Source: JANQMY01 sp965227095 (GTDB lineage Bacteria; Pseudomonadota; Alphaproteobacteria; JANQMY01). Taken from it: a DNA stretch of 64,000 nucleotides. This document shows positions 25,391-34,921 of the stretch, one piece after another. The notes under the pieces were generated by a model. That model saw only the letters and a program-made list of their open reading frames with translations, was not told the origin of the DNA and searched no databases. The DNA lies in the NCBI GenBank assembly GCA_965227095.1, contig CBDDFL010000002.1, positions 124,001 to 188,000 of the forward strand, written 5' to 3'. The translations under genes were made by a program, and so were the position numbers. Position 1 is the first letter of the stretch; every line of letters starts with the position of its first letter.

Positions 25391-26839
25391 GTGTCTCTTT
25401 CCCTTGTTCTTTTCCAAGACAATTTGCGGCTTGCCGACAACCCGGCTTTGGCGTCGGCGGTGGACGCTGGGGCGCCGATTCTGCCTCTGTATGTCCTGGA
25501 TGACGAAACGCCAGGGGATTGGCGCTTGGGCGGGGCCTCGCGTTGGTGGCTGCACCATAGTTTGGCGGCGCTTGGTCGGGCGCTTAACGCGGCGGGCAAC
25601 GATTTGGTGCTGCGTCACGGTGAAACCGTCGATGTGCTCGCGGACATTTTTGAGTCGCACGATGTGTCCGCAGTTTATTTTCAGCGCGGCTATGCACCCT
25701 GGTCCGAAGGTCTGGAAACGCGCCTGAAGGCACTGTGCGACGAGGCGGGTGTTTCGTGCAAACGATATGGCGGACACCTTTTGTTTGAACCGGAAGCCAT
25801 TCGCACCAAACAAGGAAATCCGTACACGGTCTTTACGCCGTTTTGGCGCGCCTGTCAGGAAGCGCCCGCACCGGCGCAACCGTTGCCGGCGCCAAAGAAA
25901 ATCATACCGCTGAACGGTAAGGTTAGCGGGCTCTCGCTTGATGCATTGGCGCTGTTGCCGACCGGGGTTGACTGGACGTCTGGTTTGGCAGCCACCTGGA
26001 CACCCGGTGAAGCGGGTGCTCATGACAGACTGTTAAGCTTCTTTGACGGCGGCCTTAAGGGGTATAAGGCCAACCGGGACAAACCGGCGGATGCCAACGG
26101 CACCTCTTACCTATCACCTCATTTGAGGTTTGGGGAGATCAGCCCACGAACCATTTGGGCCCAAGTGATGGCATTGCTGGACCAGCATCCGGGTCTTTCG
26201 GGCAATGGCATGCATTTCTTGCGGGAACTTGCCTGGCGCGAATTTTCCTACCATTTACTGTTTAACACGCCCGATCTTCCCGAAAGTCCCTTGCGGGATA
26301 ACTTTGCCCAATTTCCGTGGGCGGAGGTGGACCCCGCTCTGCTTAAGCGCTGGCAAAAAGGAAAAACGGGCTTCCCTATTGTGGATGCGGGCATGCGGCA
26401 GCTTTGGGAAACGGGGTATATGCACAACCGTGTGCGCATGATTGTGGCGTCGTTCCTTGTCAAAGACCTGTTGGTACATTGGCGCGAAGGGGAAAATTGG
26501 TTCTGGGACACGCTGGTCGATGCAGACATCGCCAACAATGCGGCCAGTTGGCAATGGGTCGCTGGTTGCGGGGCCGATGCCGCCCCCTATTTTCGGATCT
26601 TCAATCCGGTGCTACAGGGTGAGAAATTCGATCCGTCGGGGGACTATGTGCGCCGGTATGTGCCGGAATTAAGCGGCCTTCCGGAAAAATATGTCCACAA
26701 ACCGTGGGAAGCCCCGCGGGATGTGTTGGCGCAAGCGGGTGTTACGCTTGGCGATACCTATCCAGAGCCAATGGTCGACCGCAAAATTACCCGGCAGCGG
26801 GCTCTTGATGCCTATGCCACCATCAAGAAAACAGACTGA
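25391..26839 (+). CDS. phrB: Deoxyribodipyrimidine photolyase / cryptochrome family
   Basis: FAD flavoprotein that uses blue light to reverse cyclobutane pyrimidine dimers. N-terminal antenna domain (about 1-130, LVLFQDNLRLADNPAL), then the FAD domain with TSYLSPHLRFGEISPR, RELAWREFSYHLL, GFPIVDAGMRQLWETGYMHN, and the tryptophan-rich NNAASWQWVAGCGADAAPYFRIFNP. 482 residues, class I size. GTG start. It ends one base before the convergent pqqE. Function as CPD photolyase is the family default. Confidence 0.93.
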   Translation: MSLSLVLFQDNLRLADNPALASAVDAGAPILPLYVLDDETPGDWRLGGASRWWLHHSLAALGRALNAAGNDLVLRHGETVDVLADIFESHDVSAVYFQRGYAPWSEGLETRLKALCDEAGVSCKRYGGHLLFEPEAIRTKQGNPYTVFTPFWRACQEAPAPAQPLPAPKKIIPLNGKVSGLSLDALALLPTGVDWTSGLAATWTPGEAGAHDRLLSFFDGGLKGYKANRDKPADANGTSYLSPHLRFGEISPRTIWAQVMALLDQHPGLSGNGMHFLRELAWREFSYHLLFNTPDLPESPLRDNFAQFPWAEVDPALLKRWQKGKTGFPIVDAGMRQLWETGYMHNRVRMIVASFLVKDLLVHWREGENWFWDTLVDADIANNAASWQWVAGCGADAAPYFRIFNPVLQGEKFDPSGDYVRRYVPELSGLPEKYVHKPWEAPRDVLAQAGVTLGDTYPEPMVDRKITRQRALDAYATIKKTD

Positions 26840-27934
26840 CTAGCTAAATGCGCGATAGGTGAAATTGTCGGTCGCGGCGGCATCGCTTTCGGCGATGGCG
26901 GTGAGTTGGGCCCGAAAGGCTGATTTTTCACAAACCGGGTCTGTTTCGCCGGCATCACCTGTAAAGGCCAACGCCTGGCACCGGCAGCCCCCCCAATCAA
27001 TCTCCCGCCGATCGCAGGATTTGCACACATCCGGCATCCAGTCGGTCCCGCGATAGGCATTGAAGCTGTCGCTGTGGAACCAAATGTCGGACAAGGAGGT
27101 GTCGCGCACCGTATCGAACTGGAGATCGGTGATCGTTTCCGCCGCATGACAGGGCAGGACAACGCCAGACGGCGTCACATTGAGAGATCGTGTGCCCCAG
27201 CCGCCCATACACGGTTTGGGGTAGCGGGCGTAATAGTCCGGCACCACCGCATCAATGACCAAGGTTCCGGCCAGTCGTGAACGTGCTGCCTCCACCTTTT
27301 CCATGCAGGCGAGCACATCGTTCTTCGCGGGCATCAGGCCTTTGCGGTTCTTGAGGCCCCAGCCGTAATATTGCACATGGGCAATTTCCAACCGCCGCGC
27401 ACCGGCATCCACCGCGAGCGATATCATGTCCTCCACGGTGTGAATGTTATGCCGGTGAAACACCGCATTGATCGTGAGGGGAAGCCCCAATTCCGTGACT
27501 TGTCGCGCCGTTGCTTGCTTCTGATCGAAGGCGCCGTCAAGGCCGGCGACAAAATCGTTCAGCTTTGCGGTTGGGCCTTGAAGGGAGAGTTGCACATGGT
27601 CCAAGCCCGCATCGGCCAAGGCAGACCAGCGGTCCGGTTTGACGCCGACGCCTGCCGTGATCAAATTGGTATACAGATTAAGGCCCGCGCAATGGGCGAT
27701 GAGCTGGTCCAGGTCTTGGCGCGCTGTTGGCTCGCCGCCGGACAGATGTAATTGCAGAACGCCCAGGTCGCGTGCTTCCGAAAACACCCGTTTCCAGGTG
27801 TCGGTATCAAGCTCGGTGGATCGCCGCTCCAGTTCCACCGGGTTTGAACAATAAGGACATTTGAGGGGGCAGCGATGGGTCAGTTCCGCCAGCAACCCCA
27901 TGGGGGCGGATATGCCGGCCGGCGCGTCACTCAT
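26840..27934 (-). CDS. pqqE: PqqA peptide cyclase PqqE (radical SAM)
   Basis: Radical SAM/SPASM enzyme that links Glu and Tyr side chains of PqqA, the first step of pyrroloquinoline quinone synthesis. The iron-sulfur site is CPLKCPYC (Cys22, 26, 29), with LHLSGGEPTAR next. SPASM auxiliary-cluster cysteines lie near the C-terminus (CMGGWGTRS, LPCHAAE, VCKSCDRREIDWGGCRCQA). 364 residues. Last gene of pqqABCDE; it overlaps pqqD by four bases. Confidence 0.96.
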   Translation of the reverse strand: MSDAPAGISAPMGLLAELTHRCPLKCPYCSNPVELERRSTELDTDTWKRVFSEARDLGVLQLHLSGGEPTARQDLDQLIAHCAGLNLYTNLITAGVGVKPDRWSALADAGLDHVQLSLQGPTAKLNDFVAGLDGAFDQKQATARQVTELGLPLTINAVFHRHNIHTVEDMISLAVDAGARRLEIAHVQYYGWGLKNRKGLMPAKNDVLACMEKVEAARSRLAGTLVIDAVVPDYYARYPKPCMGGWGTRSLNVTPSGVVLPCHAAETITDLQFDTVRDTSLSDIWFHSDSFNAYRGTDWMPDVCKSCDRREIDWGGCRCQALAFTGDAGETDPVCEKSAFRAQLTAIAESDAAATDNFTYRAFS

Positions 27935-28206
27935 TTAACGTCGATCATCCGTTTGTCGGACAGGTTTTCGAGGAACGACCGGACATCTTTTAGGATTTGC
28001 GCCCGGTCGGCTTTAAACGTGGCCGCCAAGTCATCGACAATGGCGTCGATCGATGTTTCGCCGTCGATCCGTTTCAAGATTTCGACGGCCACCACATCCG
28101 GTTTCAGGATACGTTCCGGTCCGAGCAATACCCAATGATCCCGTGCGGAATCGAATTGAAGCTTGACGCCTCTCGGCAGTTTCGGGGTTGCTGTGTCATC
28201 GATCAT
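27931..28206 (-). CDS. pqqD: PQQ biosynthesis peptide chaperone PqqD
   Basis: Small RRE-fold protein (91 residues) that binds PqqA and presents it to PqqE. Family features: PKLPRGVKLQFDSARDHWVLLGPER, in part, and a C-terminal helical half (IVDDLAATFKADRAQILKDV). It overlaps pqqE by four bases and starts six bases after pqqC. Confidence 0.93.
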   Translation of the reverse strand: MIDDTATPKLPRGVKLQFDSARDHWVLLGPERILKPDVVAVEILKRIDGETSIDAIVDDLAATFKADRAQILKDVRSFLENLSDKRMIDVK

Positions 28207-28212
28207 CTCGCG

Positions 28213-28953
28213 TCACCCTTCCAATGTTTGCGGATCAAAGGCACCGGGTGGGATGTGACCGGGCGCCACGTACCCATGGTACAGCGCATCCAGCTGAGAC
28301 CACAGCACACCGCATTTGAAAATCAATGCATCCAAGACCAGTTGCTGTTGTTCCGGCGTGGTCGCGTGTTGCTTCACGTAGTCCAATGCAAAGTTTGAAT
28401 CCCTTGTGGCTTGGGGCGGGCGCTTGTCGAAGTAAGCGAGCGTTTCCGGCGTCACAAATTCATAATTCGCCAACATGCCTTGTACGCGCGCACCGATCGC
28501 CATGGGCGAGAACAATTCCGTCAGGGAAGAGGCAATGGCCTCCAATAAAGACTTCTCACCAACAAAGTGAACATAGGCCTCTACCGCGAATTTTGTGGCG
28601 GGCAACACGAAGTTGGTGGATTCGACCATGTCTCGATCCAGGCCAAGACCGTCGGTCAGTGCGATCCAGCGGCGCAAGCCGCCTTCGTCGTCTGAGTCAC
28701 CGTCATGGTCAATGATGCGCTGGCGCCATTCGCGCCGCAATTCCGCGCTTTCCATGCGGGCCAAGATGGTCGCGTCCTTAATGGGGATCATGCACTGATA
28801 GTAATAACGGTTGAGCGCCCAGGCTTGCACTTGGGCTTTGGTGAGGTCTCCGGCATTCAATTTAAGCTGGAACGGGTGCTTATGGTGATACCGCTCTTCG
28901 CCGATTTGCCGTAAGGCCGCCTCAAGGCCGTCCGGCGTCATGAGGGTGCTCAT
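28213..28953 (-). CDS. pqqC: Pyrroloquinoline-quinone synthase PqqC
   Basis: Cofactorless oxidase of the TENA/PqqC fold that carries out the final ring closure and eight-electron oxidation of AHQQ to PQQ. All-helical, 246 residues, with YHHKHPFQLKLNAG, WALNRYYYQCMIPIKDA, RIIDHDGD and LPATKFAVEAYVHFV, all typical of PqqC. The ATG overlaps the pqqB stop by four bases. Confidence 0.95.
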   Translation of the reverse strand: MSTLMTPDGLEAALRQIGEERYHHKHPFQLKLNAGDLTKAQVQAWALNRYYYQCMIPIKDATILARMESAELRREWRQRIIDHDGDSDDEGGLRRWIALTDGLGLDRDMVESTNFVLPATKFAVEAYVHFVGEKSLLEAIASSLTELFSPMAIGARVQGMLANYEFVTPETLAYFDKRPPQATRDSNFALDYVKQHATTPEQQQLVLDALIFKCGVLWSQLDALYHGYVAPGHIPPGAFDPQTLEG

Positions 28954-29861
28954 AGCGCGATCTCCATGCCGTCATAGGAAATTTCCCAGCCTGCCGCCTC
29001 GGCAGCCTGCCGCTCGCGGCTGTTATCGACCAACACTGGGTTGGTATTGTTGATGTGGACAAAAACCCGTCGGTTTATGGCGACATTCTCAAGCGTTTTG
29101 ATGGTTCCGTCATCGCCCGACATGGAAATATGCCCCATGCGGTGGCCGGTCTTTTTGCCAAGACCGGCATCCACCATTTCCGTGTCGGTCCACAGCGTGC
29201 CGTCGAACATCAGCAGGTCGGCGCCAGTCATCCGTGTTCGGACGGTATCGGAAATATGCGCGCAGCCGGGAATATACAAGGCGCGCCGTCCATCATCGGA
29301 TGTGAGTTCAACACCGATGGTGGTTTCGGTTTCCGCGCCAATGTCGGGGGTACCGTCTTCCATGTACAACGGTACTTTGCCCGGAACGGCAAAGGTCTCC
29401 AGCGTCAGGCCAGGCAAGGCCGCGAACGGTTCGCCCAACACAACCGGTTTTCGCGGAACAAAATCGCGGTCGATGGCGTCGAAGATGCGATTGTCGGTCA
29501 ACACGTCCAACACGGTCGGCGTTGCATAAAGGGTATACGCCTGTTTCTCGCGCAGGGTGAGCAAGCCGGCGATATGATCAATGTCGCCATTGGTCAGCAA
29601 GATGCTTTTGATGGGGGTGCTGCGCAGGCCATCATTCGGATGCAGCGCCGGTGTGTCGATGATTTGCTGCCGGATGTCCGGCGAACAATTGATCAACAGC
29701 CAGTCACAGTCATTGACGCTGACGGCGATCGACGATTGTGTTCGGGATTGGACATGCGGGTCGCCGTCCCAGAATCGACGGCTGACAGGGCCGCGGCAGT
29801 TCCATTGTGGATAACCACCGCCGGCCGCTGAACCGAGGACCAAAATCTTGAGCGTGCTCAT
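28950..29861 (-). CDS. pqqB: PQQ biosynthesis protein PqqB (metallo-beta-lactamase fold)
   Basis: MBL-fold protein thought to hydroxylate the processed Glu-Tyr intermediate in PQQ synthesis. LGSAAGGGYPQWNCRGPVS near the N-terminus, NGDIDHIAGLL in place of the canonical HxHxDH, CAHI and RMGHISMSGDDG are PqqB landmarks. 303 residues. Second gene of the operon, 33 bases after pqqA. Confidence 0.95.
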   Translation of the reverse strand: MSTLKILVLGSAAGGGYPQWNCRGPVSRRFWDGDPHVQSRTQSSIAVSVNDCDWLLINCSPDIRQQIIDTPALHPNDGLRSTPIKSILLTNGDIDHIAGLLTLREKQAYTLYATPTVLDVLTDNRIFDAIDRDFVPRKPVVLGEPFAALPGLTLETFAVPGKVPLYMEDGTPDIGAETETTIGVELTSDDGRRALYIPGCAHISDTVRTRMTGADLLMFDGTLWTDTEMVDAGLGKKTGHRMGHISMSGDDGTIKTLENVAINRRVFVHINNTNPVLVDNSRERQAAEAAGWEISYDGMEIAL

Positions 29862-29894
29862 CCTCGGCTCAATACGTGAAAGCGACGAAGCCGC

Positions 29895-29972
29895 TTAAAG
29901 AATGGCAGAAAAATACGCGTTGATTTCCATGCCGATGCAGATTTCTTCGATCTGTGGTGTGGTCCAAGCCAT
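29895..29972 (-). CDS. pqqA: PqqA precursor peptide
   Basis: 25-residue ribosomal precursor of PQQ. It contains the crosslinked pair Glu16 and Tyr20 in MEINAYFSA, the invariant E-x3-Y motif. The start is ATG 29972, with AAGGAG five bases upstream; the frame is open upstream but without family support. It is the first gene of pqqABCDE and normally the most strongly translated. Confidence 0.95.
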   Translation of the reverse strand: MAWTTPQIEEICIGMEINAYFSAIL

Positions 29973-30032
29973 GTTCAACTCCTTCATGTCGCCCGCGGAA
30001 ATGCCGACGACCGCTTCAATTCCCATAGGCTT

Positions 30033-30061
30033 TAGATATAGCGGGCAGCCGGGAGGGTCAA
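30033..30061 (-). promoter_or_regulatory. Sigma-70-type promoter of pqqABCDE
   Basis: Minus strand TTGACC (30056-30061), 17-base spacer, TATCTA (30033-30038). Start point near 30026, about 54 bases before the PqqA start codon. Confidence 0.5.
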
Positions 30062-30083
30062 GCAAAGGCGGTGTCACATCCGC

Positions 30084-30869
30084 TTATGAGCGTGCCGAAA
30101 CCGCTGATTTCGGCTGATAGCCAAGAACAGCGATAGCGGCAAAAAGCCCCGTAAAAGCCAGGGTTACACCAAGGGCGGTCCAATTCATCGAGAAATAGAG
30201 GGTGAAACGCATTAGTTCGATTGCCCAGGTGAGTGGATTTGCCCCCGCAATGGCTGCCAGAACCGAACTAGAGGCGGCCAATTGACTGAGGGGGTAGAGC
30301 GCGGATGACGCAAAGAACATGGGAAAGATGACAAAGTTCATCACCCCTGCAAAATTTTCGAGCTGATCGATGCGGGCCGCCAAGATCATGCCTAGGGCCC
30401 CCAGCATTAAGCCTGCGAGCAGCAGCACCGGTATCAGCGCCAAACCGCCCAAAAGAGGGACATCGAATCCGAACACGGCGGCAATGATGAGAAAGGCGTA
30501 GACCTGAAAGAAAGACACCAAGGTTCCCGAAATCAAACGGCAACCCAGCAGATACCAACGCGGCCAGGGGGCGGTCATCAACAGGCGCATGGATCCCATT
30601 TCGCGGTCATAGACCATGGACAGGGAATTCTGCATGCCGTTGAACAGCAGGATCATGCCGATCAACCCCGGCAAGATATAGGTGTCATAGGGAACCGGGG
30701 TGGCGTAGGGGGCAACGGCGCCGAAATCGAATGCGTTCCGAAACCCAATAGAAAAGACAAACAGCCACAAAAGGGGGCGTACCAGCGCGGAAAAGAAGCG
30801 AGCGCGTTGTTGCAAGAAACGGGTGACGTCCCGTTTGAAAATCGCGAGGAAGACGTGGCCCGCTTTCAT
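30084..30869 (-). CDS. ABC-2-type transporter permease (PQQ-system-associated)
   Basis: 261-residue integral membrane protein with about six hydrophobic helices and the ABC-2 landmarks PGLIGMILLFNGMQNS, YDREMGSMRLLMTAP and ANPLTWAIELMRF. Permeases of this subtype are found beside PQQ-dependent alcohol dehydrogenase systems (PedC-like); the exported molecule is not established. It overlaps its ATPase by four bases and directly precedes pqqA on the same strand. No PQQ dehydrogenase is in the window. Confidence 0.85.
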   Translation of the reverse strand: MKAGHVFLAIFKRDVTRFLQQRARFFSALVRPLLWLFVFSIGFRNAFDFGAVAPYATPVPYDTYILPGLIGMILLFNGMQNSLSMVYDREMGSMRLLMTAPWPRWYLLGCRLISGTLVSFFQVYAFLIIAAVFGFDVPLLGGLALIPVLLLAGLMLGALGMILAARIDQLENFAGVMNFVIFPMFFASSALYPLSQLAASSSVLAAIAGANPLTWAIELMRFTLYFSMNWTALGVTLAFTGLFAAIAVLGYQPKSAVSARS

Positions 30870-31594
30870 GGAGCCACCGTTGCTTGATCGACCCCACCGG
30901 CGATTGCGTTCAGATCGGCGGCCTCCAGAGAGGCAAGAATGCTGGCCTGATCTCCTGTCGCCATGACACGACCTTTTTGAAGGACGACCAATTCATCTGT
31001 CGGCTGAATTTCGTCCACCAAGTGGGTTGCCCAGAGTACCGTGATGCCGTGGTCGGTTGCCAAATCGTGCACCAGGTCGACGAGGGCCAACCGGGTGGGC
31101 ACGTCCAGCCCGGTTGTGGGTTCATCTAACAGCAAAACTTTCGGATCATGCAGCAAGGCGCGAACGATTTCCACACGTCGGCGTTGGCCGCCGCTCAAGG
31201 TACGAATCTTCGCCGTAAGACGGTCCGTCAGGTCGAGGCGGTGGAGCCAGGATTGGCTTCGCTGTTCCGTCTCGGATGCGGACAACCCCTGTAGACCCCC
31301 GAAATAGGCCAGGTTCTGCTCCACGGTCAGGTCAAGGTCGAGGGTTGGCGATTGAAAAACAATGCCCAAAGACCCCAAGGCCCTCTGCCGGGCAGAGGCA
31401 AGGTCGTAGCCCGCGATAGTGATGTGGCCGCGCGGCACGGTGAATTGGCCTGTCATCAATGACAAGAGTGTGGACTTGCCCGCCCCGTTAGGCCCCAGAA
31501 GGGCCACAAATTTGCCCGCCTCGACAAAAAAAGCCACGTCTTTCAAGACCGGTACGGTGTCGTAAGCAAAAGTGAGTTGATCTACGGCGAGCAT
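30866..31594 (-). CDS. ABC transporter ATP-binding protein (PQQ-system-associated)
   Basis: ATPase partner of the downstream ABC-2 permease. Walker A GPNGAGKST, Q-loop VFQSPTLDLDL, signature LSGGQRRRVEI, Walker B VLLLDEPTTGLD, H-loop ATHLVDE. I set the start at ATG 31594 (MLAVDQLTFAYD), because the 60 residues coded further upstream (to 31774) are Pro/Trp-rich and unlike any ATPase N-terminus. 242 residues. Confidence 0.88.
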   Translation of the reverse strand: MLAVDQLTFAYDTVPVLKDVAFFVEAGKFVALLGPNGAGKSTLLSLMTGQFTVPRGHITIAGYDLASARQRALGSLGIVFQSPTLDLDLTVEQNLAYFGGLQGLSASETEQRSQSWLHRLDLTDRLTAKIRTLSGGQRRRVEIVRALLHDPKVLLLDEPTTGLDVPTRLALVDLVHDLATDHGITVLWATHLVDEIQPTDELVVLQKGRVMATGDQASILASLEAADLNAIAGGVDQATVAP

Positions 31595-31934
31595 AAGCAA
31601 AGCGGGCGAGTGGGTGCCCCAATCGGGCGATGAGGGTGAGAGTAAAAGCACAAAAACCGCCCAAGGTCGACTGACGCAAGGGCCCGGTCCGTGTTGTCCA
31701 GGCCAGGTGTGCCCGGCCATTGTAAGGGCCCTGACAGTTGGGATGAGCATCCGGTTTTCAGATCCGGCACTCAAACCGAATTCTATTTGATCTACCGCAA
31801 GGTCTTTGGACCGGCGTTCGCGTTAATCTTTTTATGTGGTTGCCCCATGCGCTGGAGTCTCGATATCCTGCGCTCATAGACGGCCCAGACTTGAATTGGG
31901 TCAGGGGCTTTGACGCATTCCAAAGGAAACCGAC
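31595..31934. other. Intergenic region between divergent ABC ATPase and DUF2267 genes
   Basis: 340 bases. It must carry both divergent promoters. The minus-strand frame is open to 31774 but looks non-coding. AAAGGA lies nine bases before the DUF2267 start. No RNA gene or repeat was recognised. Confidence 0.5.
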
Positions 31935-32363
31935 ATGAGCCACGATCTACACCTGGTCGACAAAGCCGTCCAAGACGTGAATATCTGGGTCAAGGAATTG
32001 GACCATAAAATGGGGTGGGCGGATAAAAAACGCACGCTCCGTTTGTTGCGCACCATACTGCACGCGTTGCGAGATCGTCTTACGGTGGTGGAAGCCGCGC
32101 ATCTTGGGGCGCAACTGCCCACGCTCATCCGGGGGCTCTATTACGAAGAATGGCGCCCGGCCATTACACCGGTCCACGAATACAGTGAGGCCGAATTCCT
32201 ATCGCATCTCGAAAACGCCTTTACGACGGATCCCATCCGGCATCCCGAGGACGCGGCCAAAGCCGTTTTCGATTTATTGGAAGAGCATGTGTCGCCGGGT
32301 GAAATAGAGGATGTGAAGAAAGTGCTTCCACCTAAGATCCGCGCGCTGTGGCGAACGCATTAG
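31935..32363 (+). CDS. DUF2267 domain protein
   Basis: 142-residue helical protein; DUF2267 pattern KRTLRLLRTILHALRDRLTV, AAHLGAQLPTLIRGLYYEEW, and AVFDLLEEHVSPGEIEDVKKVLP ending KIRALWR. Members are often found with stress, heat-shock and host-attachment genes; biochemical role unknown. Followed after 20 bases by an FtsH homologue in the same direction, so probably cotranscribed. Confidence 0.85.
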   Translation: MSHDLHLVDKAVQDVNIWVKELDHKMGWADKKRTLRLLRTILHALRDRLTVVEAAHLGAQLPTLIRGLYYEEWRPAITPVHEYSEAEFLSHLENAFTTDPIRHPEDAAKAVFDLLEEHVSPGEIEDVKKVLPPKIRALWRTH

Positions 32364-32383
32364 CGTGTTTAGGGGTATGAGAC

Positions 32384-34297
32384 ATGCCGGAGCCAACTGA
32401 TAAGCCGCCGCAGAACACGTGGACCTATGTCAGCCTCTTCGCGTTGATGCTGTTCTGGTTTGCGCTGATTATCGCTGTGTTCTCGTCGGACAGTCCCAAC
32501 ACCACTGTTCCGTACAGTGAATTTAAGAGCATGCTGGCAAATGGTGCGATTGCGCAGGTCAAGCTTGACGGTCAGACAATCACGATCGTCACGAAAGCCG
32601 ACGCTAATGCACCGGCATCGCCGACAGGGGCGCAGTCTCGGCGGCCGGCCCGGACAACGTTTCTACCGGATATGGGCGACCCCAATCTGATGGAACAATT
32701 GGAGCAACAGCAGGTAGAAGTATTGGTCACATCGCCGGCTGCGCGAAATTTGAGTTCCTGGTTCGCAAGTATCTTGCCGTGGATCGTGCTGATCGGTGTC
32801 TATATCTGGTTCATTCGCCGGATGTCGCCGGGCATGGGCGGCCGGCTTGGCCAAGGCGGATTTGGTGATTTTGTTGCGGATGCGGCGAAAAAAAGCGCGT
32901 CCGAACCGCCCAATGTTCGGTTTGACGATGTTGCCGGCCAGGACAGCGCCAAGCGGGAAGTCGCCGAGATATTGGATTTCCTGAAGCAACCGGAACGGTT
33001 TGCGAAAGTGGGGGCGGAAGCGCCCCGGGGTGTTCTTCTCATGGGGCCGCCCGGCACCGGCAAGACACTGCTCGCGCGGGCGCTCGCTGGTGAAGCCGGT
33101 GTTCCGTTCTTCAACATATCCGCGTCGGAGTTTATCGAGGTCTTTGTCGGCGTTGGCGCGTCTCGCGTCCGGCATATGTTTGAGGAAGCGAAGAAACGGG
33201 CCCCCTGCATCATCTTCATTGATGAACTGGACAGTGTCGGCCGGGTGCGGGGCACCGGCTTCGGCGGCGGGCACGACGAACGCGAACAAACGCTCAATCA
33301 GATCTTGTCTGAAATGGATGGATTTTCCGGACGAGAGGCGGTCGTTGTCTTGGCGGCCACCAACCGCCCGGATGTTTTGGATCCCGCCCTGTTACGGCCC
33401 GGGCGATTCGACCGGCATGTCACGCTCGAGCTTCCAGATGCGACGGCCAGACGCGCTATCCTGAATGTGCACACGAAAAACATTCCGCTAGCGGATGATG
33501 TTGACCTCGATACCATCGCGGCCGGGACACCCGGATTTTCAGGCGCGGATCTGAAGAACCTGGCGAATGAGGCCGCGATATTGGCGGCTCGTGAAGGCGC
33601 GGCGACTGTCAATATGCGCCATATGGATACCACACGGGATCGCGTGATCATGGGAACGGTGCGTACTCTGGCCATTCAACCGGAAGAACGCCATCGGCTG
33701 GCGGTCCATGAAGCGGGGCACACTGCCGTTGCGTTTTTCTCGGAGCACGCCGATCCGATCTACAAGGTCACGATTATTCCCCGTGGCCGGGCGTTGGGCA
33801 GCACGCATATGCTCCCTGAAGAAGAGCGTCACACCTTGCCGCGCGACTACCTCATGGACCGTATCACGGTGATGTTGGGGGGGCGTGCCGCAGAGATCGC
33901 ACTTCTCGGAAGCGTGAGTTCCGGTGCGGATGATGACATCCAACAGGCGACGAAATTGGCGCGCGCCATGGTGGCGCGGTGGGGGATGTCGGACAAGATC
34001 GGACCGGTTGATTTACGCCAAAGTGACGAACATCCCTTCCTCGGACGGGACCTCGCCATGCCCCGTGGGTTCAGTGATGCAACGGCTCAGGCCGTGGACG
34101 ATGAGGTCCGCGCGCTGTTGGACGACGCCACAAAGAAAGCGCAAAGCCTTATCACGGATCATCAAGACGCCGTGACGCACCTGGTAGAGGCCTTGGAACG
34201 GCAAGAGACCTTGGACAAAGAAGATATTGAGAAATATCTGGGGACGGAAAAAGATCCTCGGATTGTTTATTTGTCGAAACCGCAAAAAGACACATAG
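32384..34297 (+). CDS. ftsH: FtsH-family ATP-dependent zinc metalloprotease
   Basis: Membrane-anchored AAA+ protease. Two membrane helices (about 13-33 and 124-142) flank a small periplasmic domain. The AAA domain follows: Walker A GPPGTGKT, Walker B CIIFIDELD, second region of homology ATNRPDVLDPALLRPGRFDR. The zinc protease site is HEAGH at residues 442-446. 637 residues. Its setting with DUF2267, Host_attach and a PH protein, rather than tilS/hflKC, suggests an accessory stress paralogue; the housekeeping copy is presumably elsewhere. Confidence 0.93.
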   Translation: MPEPTDKPPQNTWTYVSLFALMLFWFALIIAVFSSDSPNTTVPYSEFKSMLANGAIAQVKLDGQTITIVTKADANAPASPTGAQSRRPARTTFLPDMGDPNLMEQLEQQQVEVLVTSPAARNLSSWFASILPWIVLIGVYIWFIRRMSPGMGGRLGQGGFGDFVADAAKKSASEPPNVRFDDVAGQDSAKREVAEILDFLKQPERFAKVGAEAPRGVLLMGPPGTGKTLLARALAGEAGVPFFNISASEFIEVFVGVGASRVRHMFEEAKKRAPCIIFIDELDSVGRVRGTGFGGGHDEREQTLNQILSEMDGFSGREAVVVLAATNRPDVLDPALLRPGRFDRHVTLELPDATARRAILNVHTKNIPLADDVDLDTIAAGTPGFSGADLKNLANEAAILAAREGAATVNMRHMDTTRDRVIMGTVRTLAIQPEERHRLAVHEAGHTAVAFFSEHADPIYKVTIIPRGRALGSTHMLPEEERHTLPRDYLMDRITVMLGGRAAEIALLGSVSSGADDDIQQATKLARAMVARWGMSDKIGPVDLRQSDEHPFLGRDLAMPRGFSDATAQAVDDEVRALLDDATKKAQSLITDHQDAVTHLVEALERQETLDKEDIEKYLGTEKDPRIVYLSKPQKDT

Positions 34298-34446
34298 TCG
34301 AGGGTCGGCACACGCAACAATTAGGGTGTTGGTTCACCTCAATGTCCCGCGCCGTCGACTTCTACAGACGATCGGGTACAGACGATCGGGTCTCCGGACC
34401 GCAGAATAGCTTTAGACGCGCACCGGCTTACACAAGGAGGAGCAAG

Positions 34447-34911
34447 ATGGCAAAGACGACGACGTGGCTGTTGGTTGCGGACAGTTCGCGTGCCCGGTTG
34501 TTCTCAGCGAATGGTGGAACCAACGGGTTAGAGACACTTTCCGACAATTTTTGTGGCGAAGCACGGGAAAAAGCGAAAGACCGTGGATCGGATCGGCCGG
34601 GCCGTGTGCAAGAAAGCGCAAACTCTGCGCATCACGCGGTGGAAGCGCCCACGGATCCGAAAACCCACGAGATACAGCGTTTCGTTCAGGACATTGCGGG
34701 GCAGGTGAGCCGAGATGCGATTGCAAACAAATTTGACCGCCTGATCGTTGCAGCCCCTCCTCAGGTATTGGGCTATTACCGCCAATACCTTGGCGAACAG
34801 GCCAAGGCGCGTATTGTTGCTGAGGTTCCAAAATCATTTACTCAGCTTAAGGAGCATCAGATTTTGGAACGTGTAAAATCGGGAACGGATATCTGGCTCG
34901 GAAACCCGTGA
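34447..34911 (+). CDS. Host-attachment family protein
   Basis: 154-residue cytosolic-looking protein of the Host_attach family (named from an Agrobacterium gene; related in fold to bacterial eRF1-like domains). Typical features: TTWLLVADSSRARLF at the start, KTHEIQRFVQDIAGQV, FDRLIVAAPPQVLG and VPKSFTQL near the end. ATG 34447 is chosen because a strong AAGGAGG lies upstream; the longer frame from 34342 has no such site. Role unknown; it lies in the ftsH operon setting. Confidence 0.85.
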   Translation: MAKTTTWLLVADSSRARLFSANGGTNGLETLSDNFCGEAREKAKDRGSDRPGRVQESANSAHHAVEAPTDPKTHEIQRFVQDIAGQVSRDAIANKFDRLIVAAPPQVLGYYRQYLGEQAKARIVAEVPKSFTQLKEHQILERVKSGTDIWLGNP

Positions 34912-34921
34912 TTTAAAGTCT

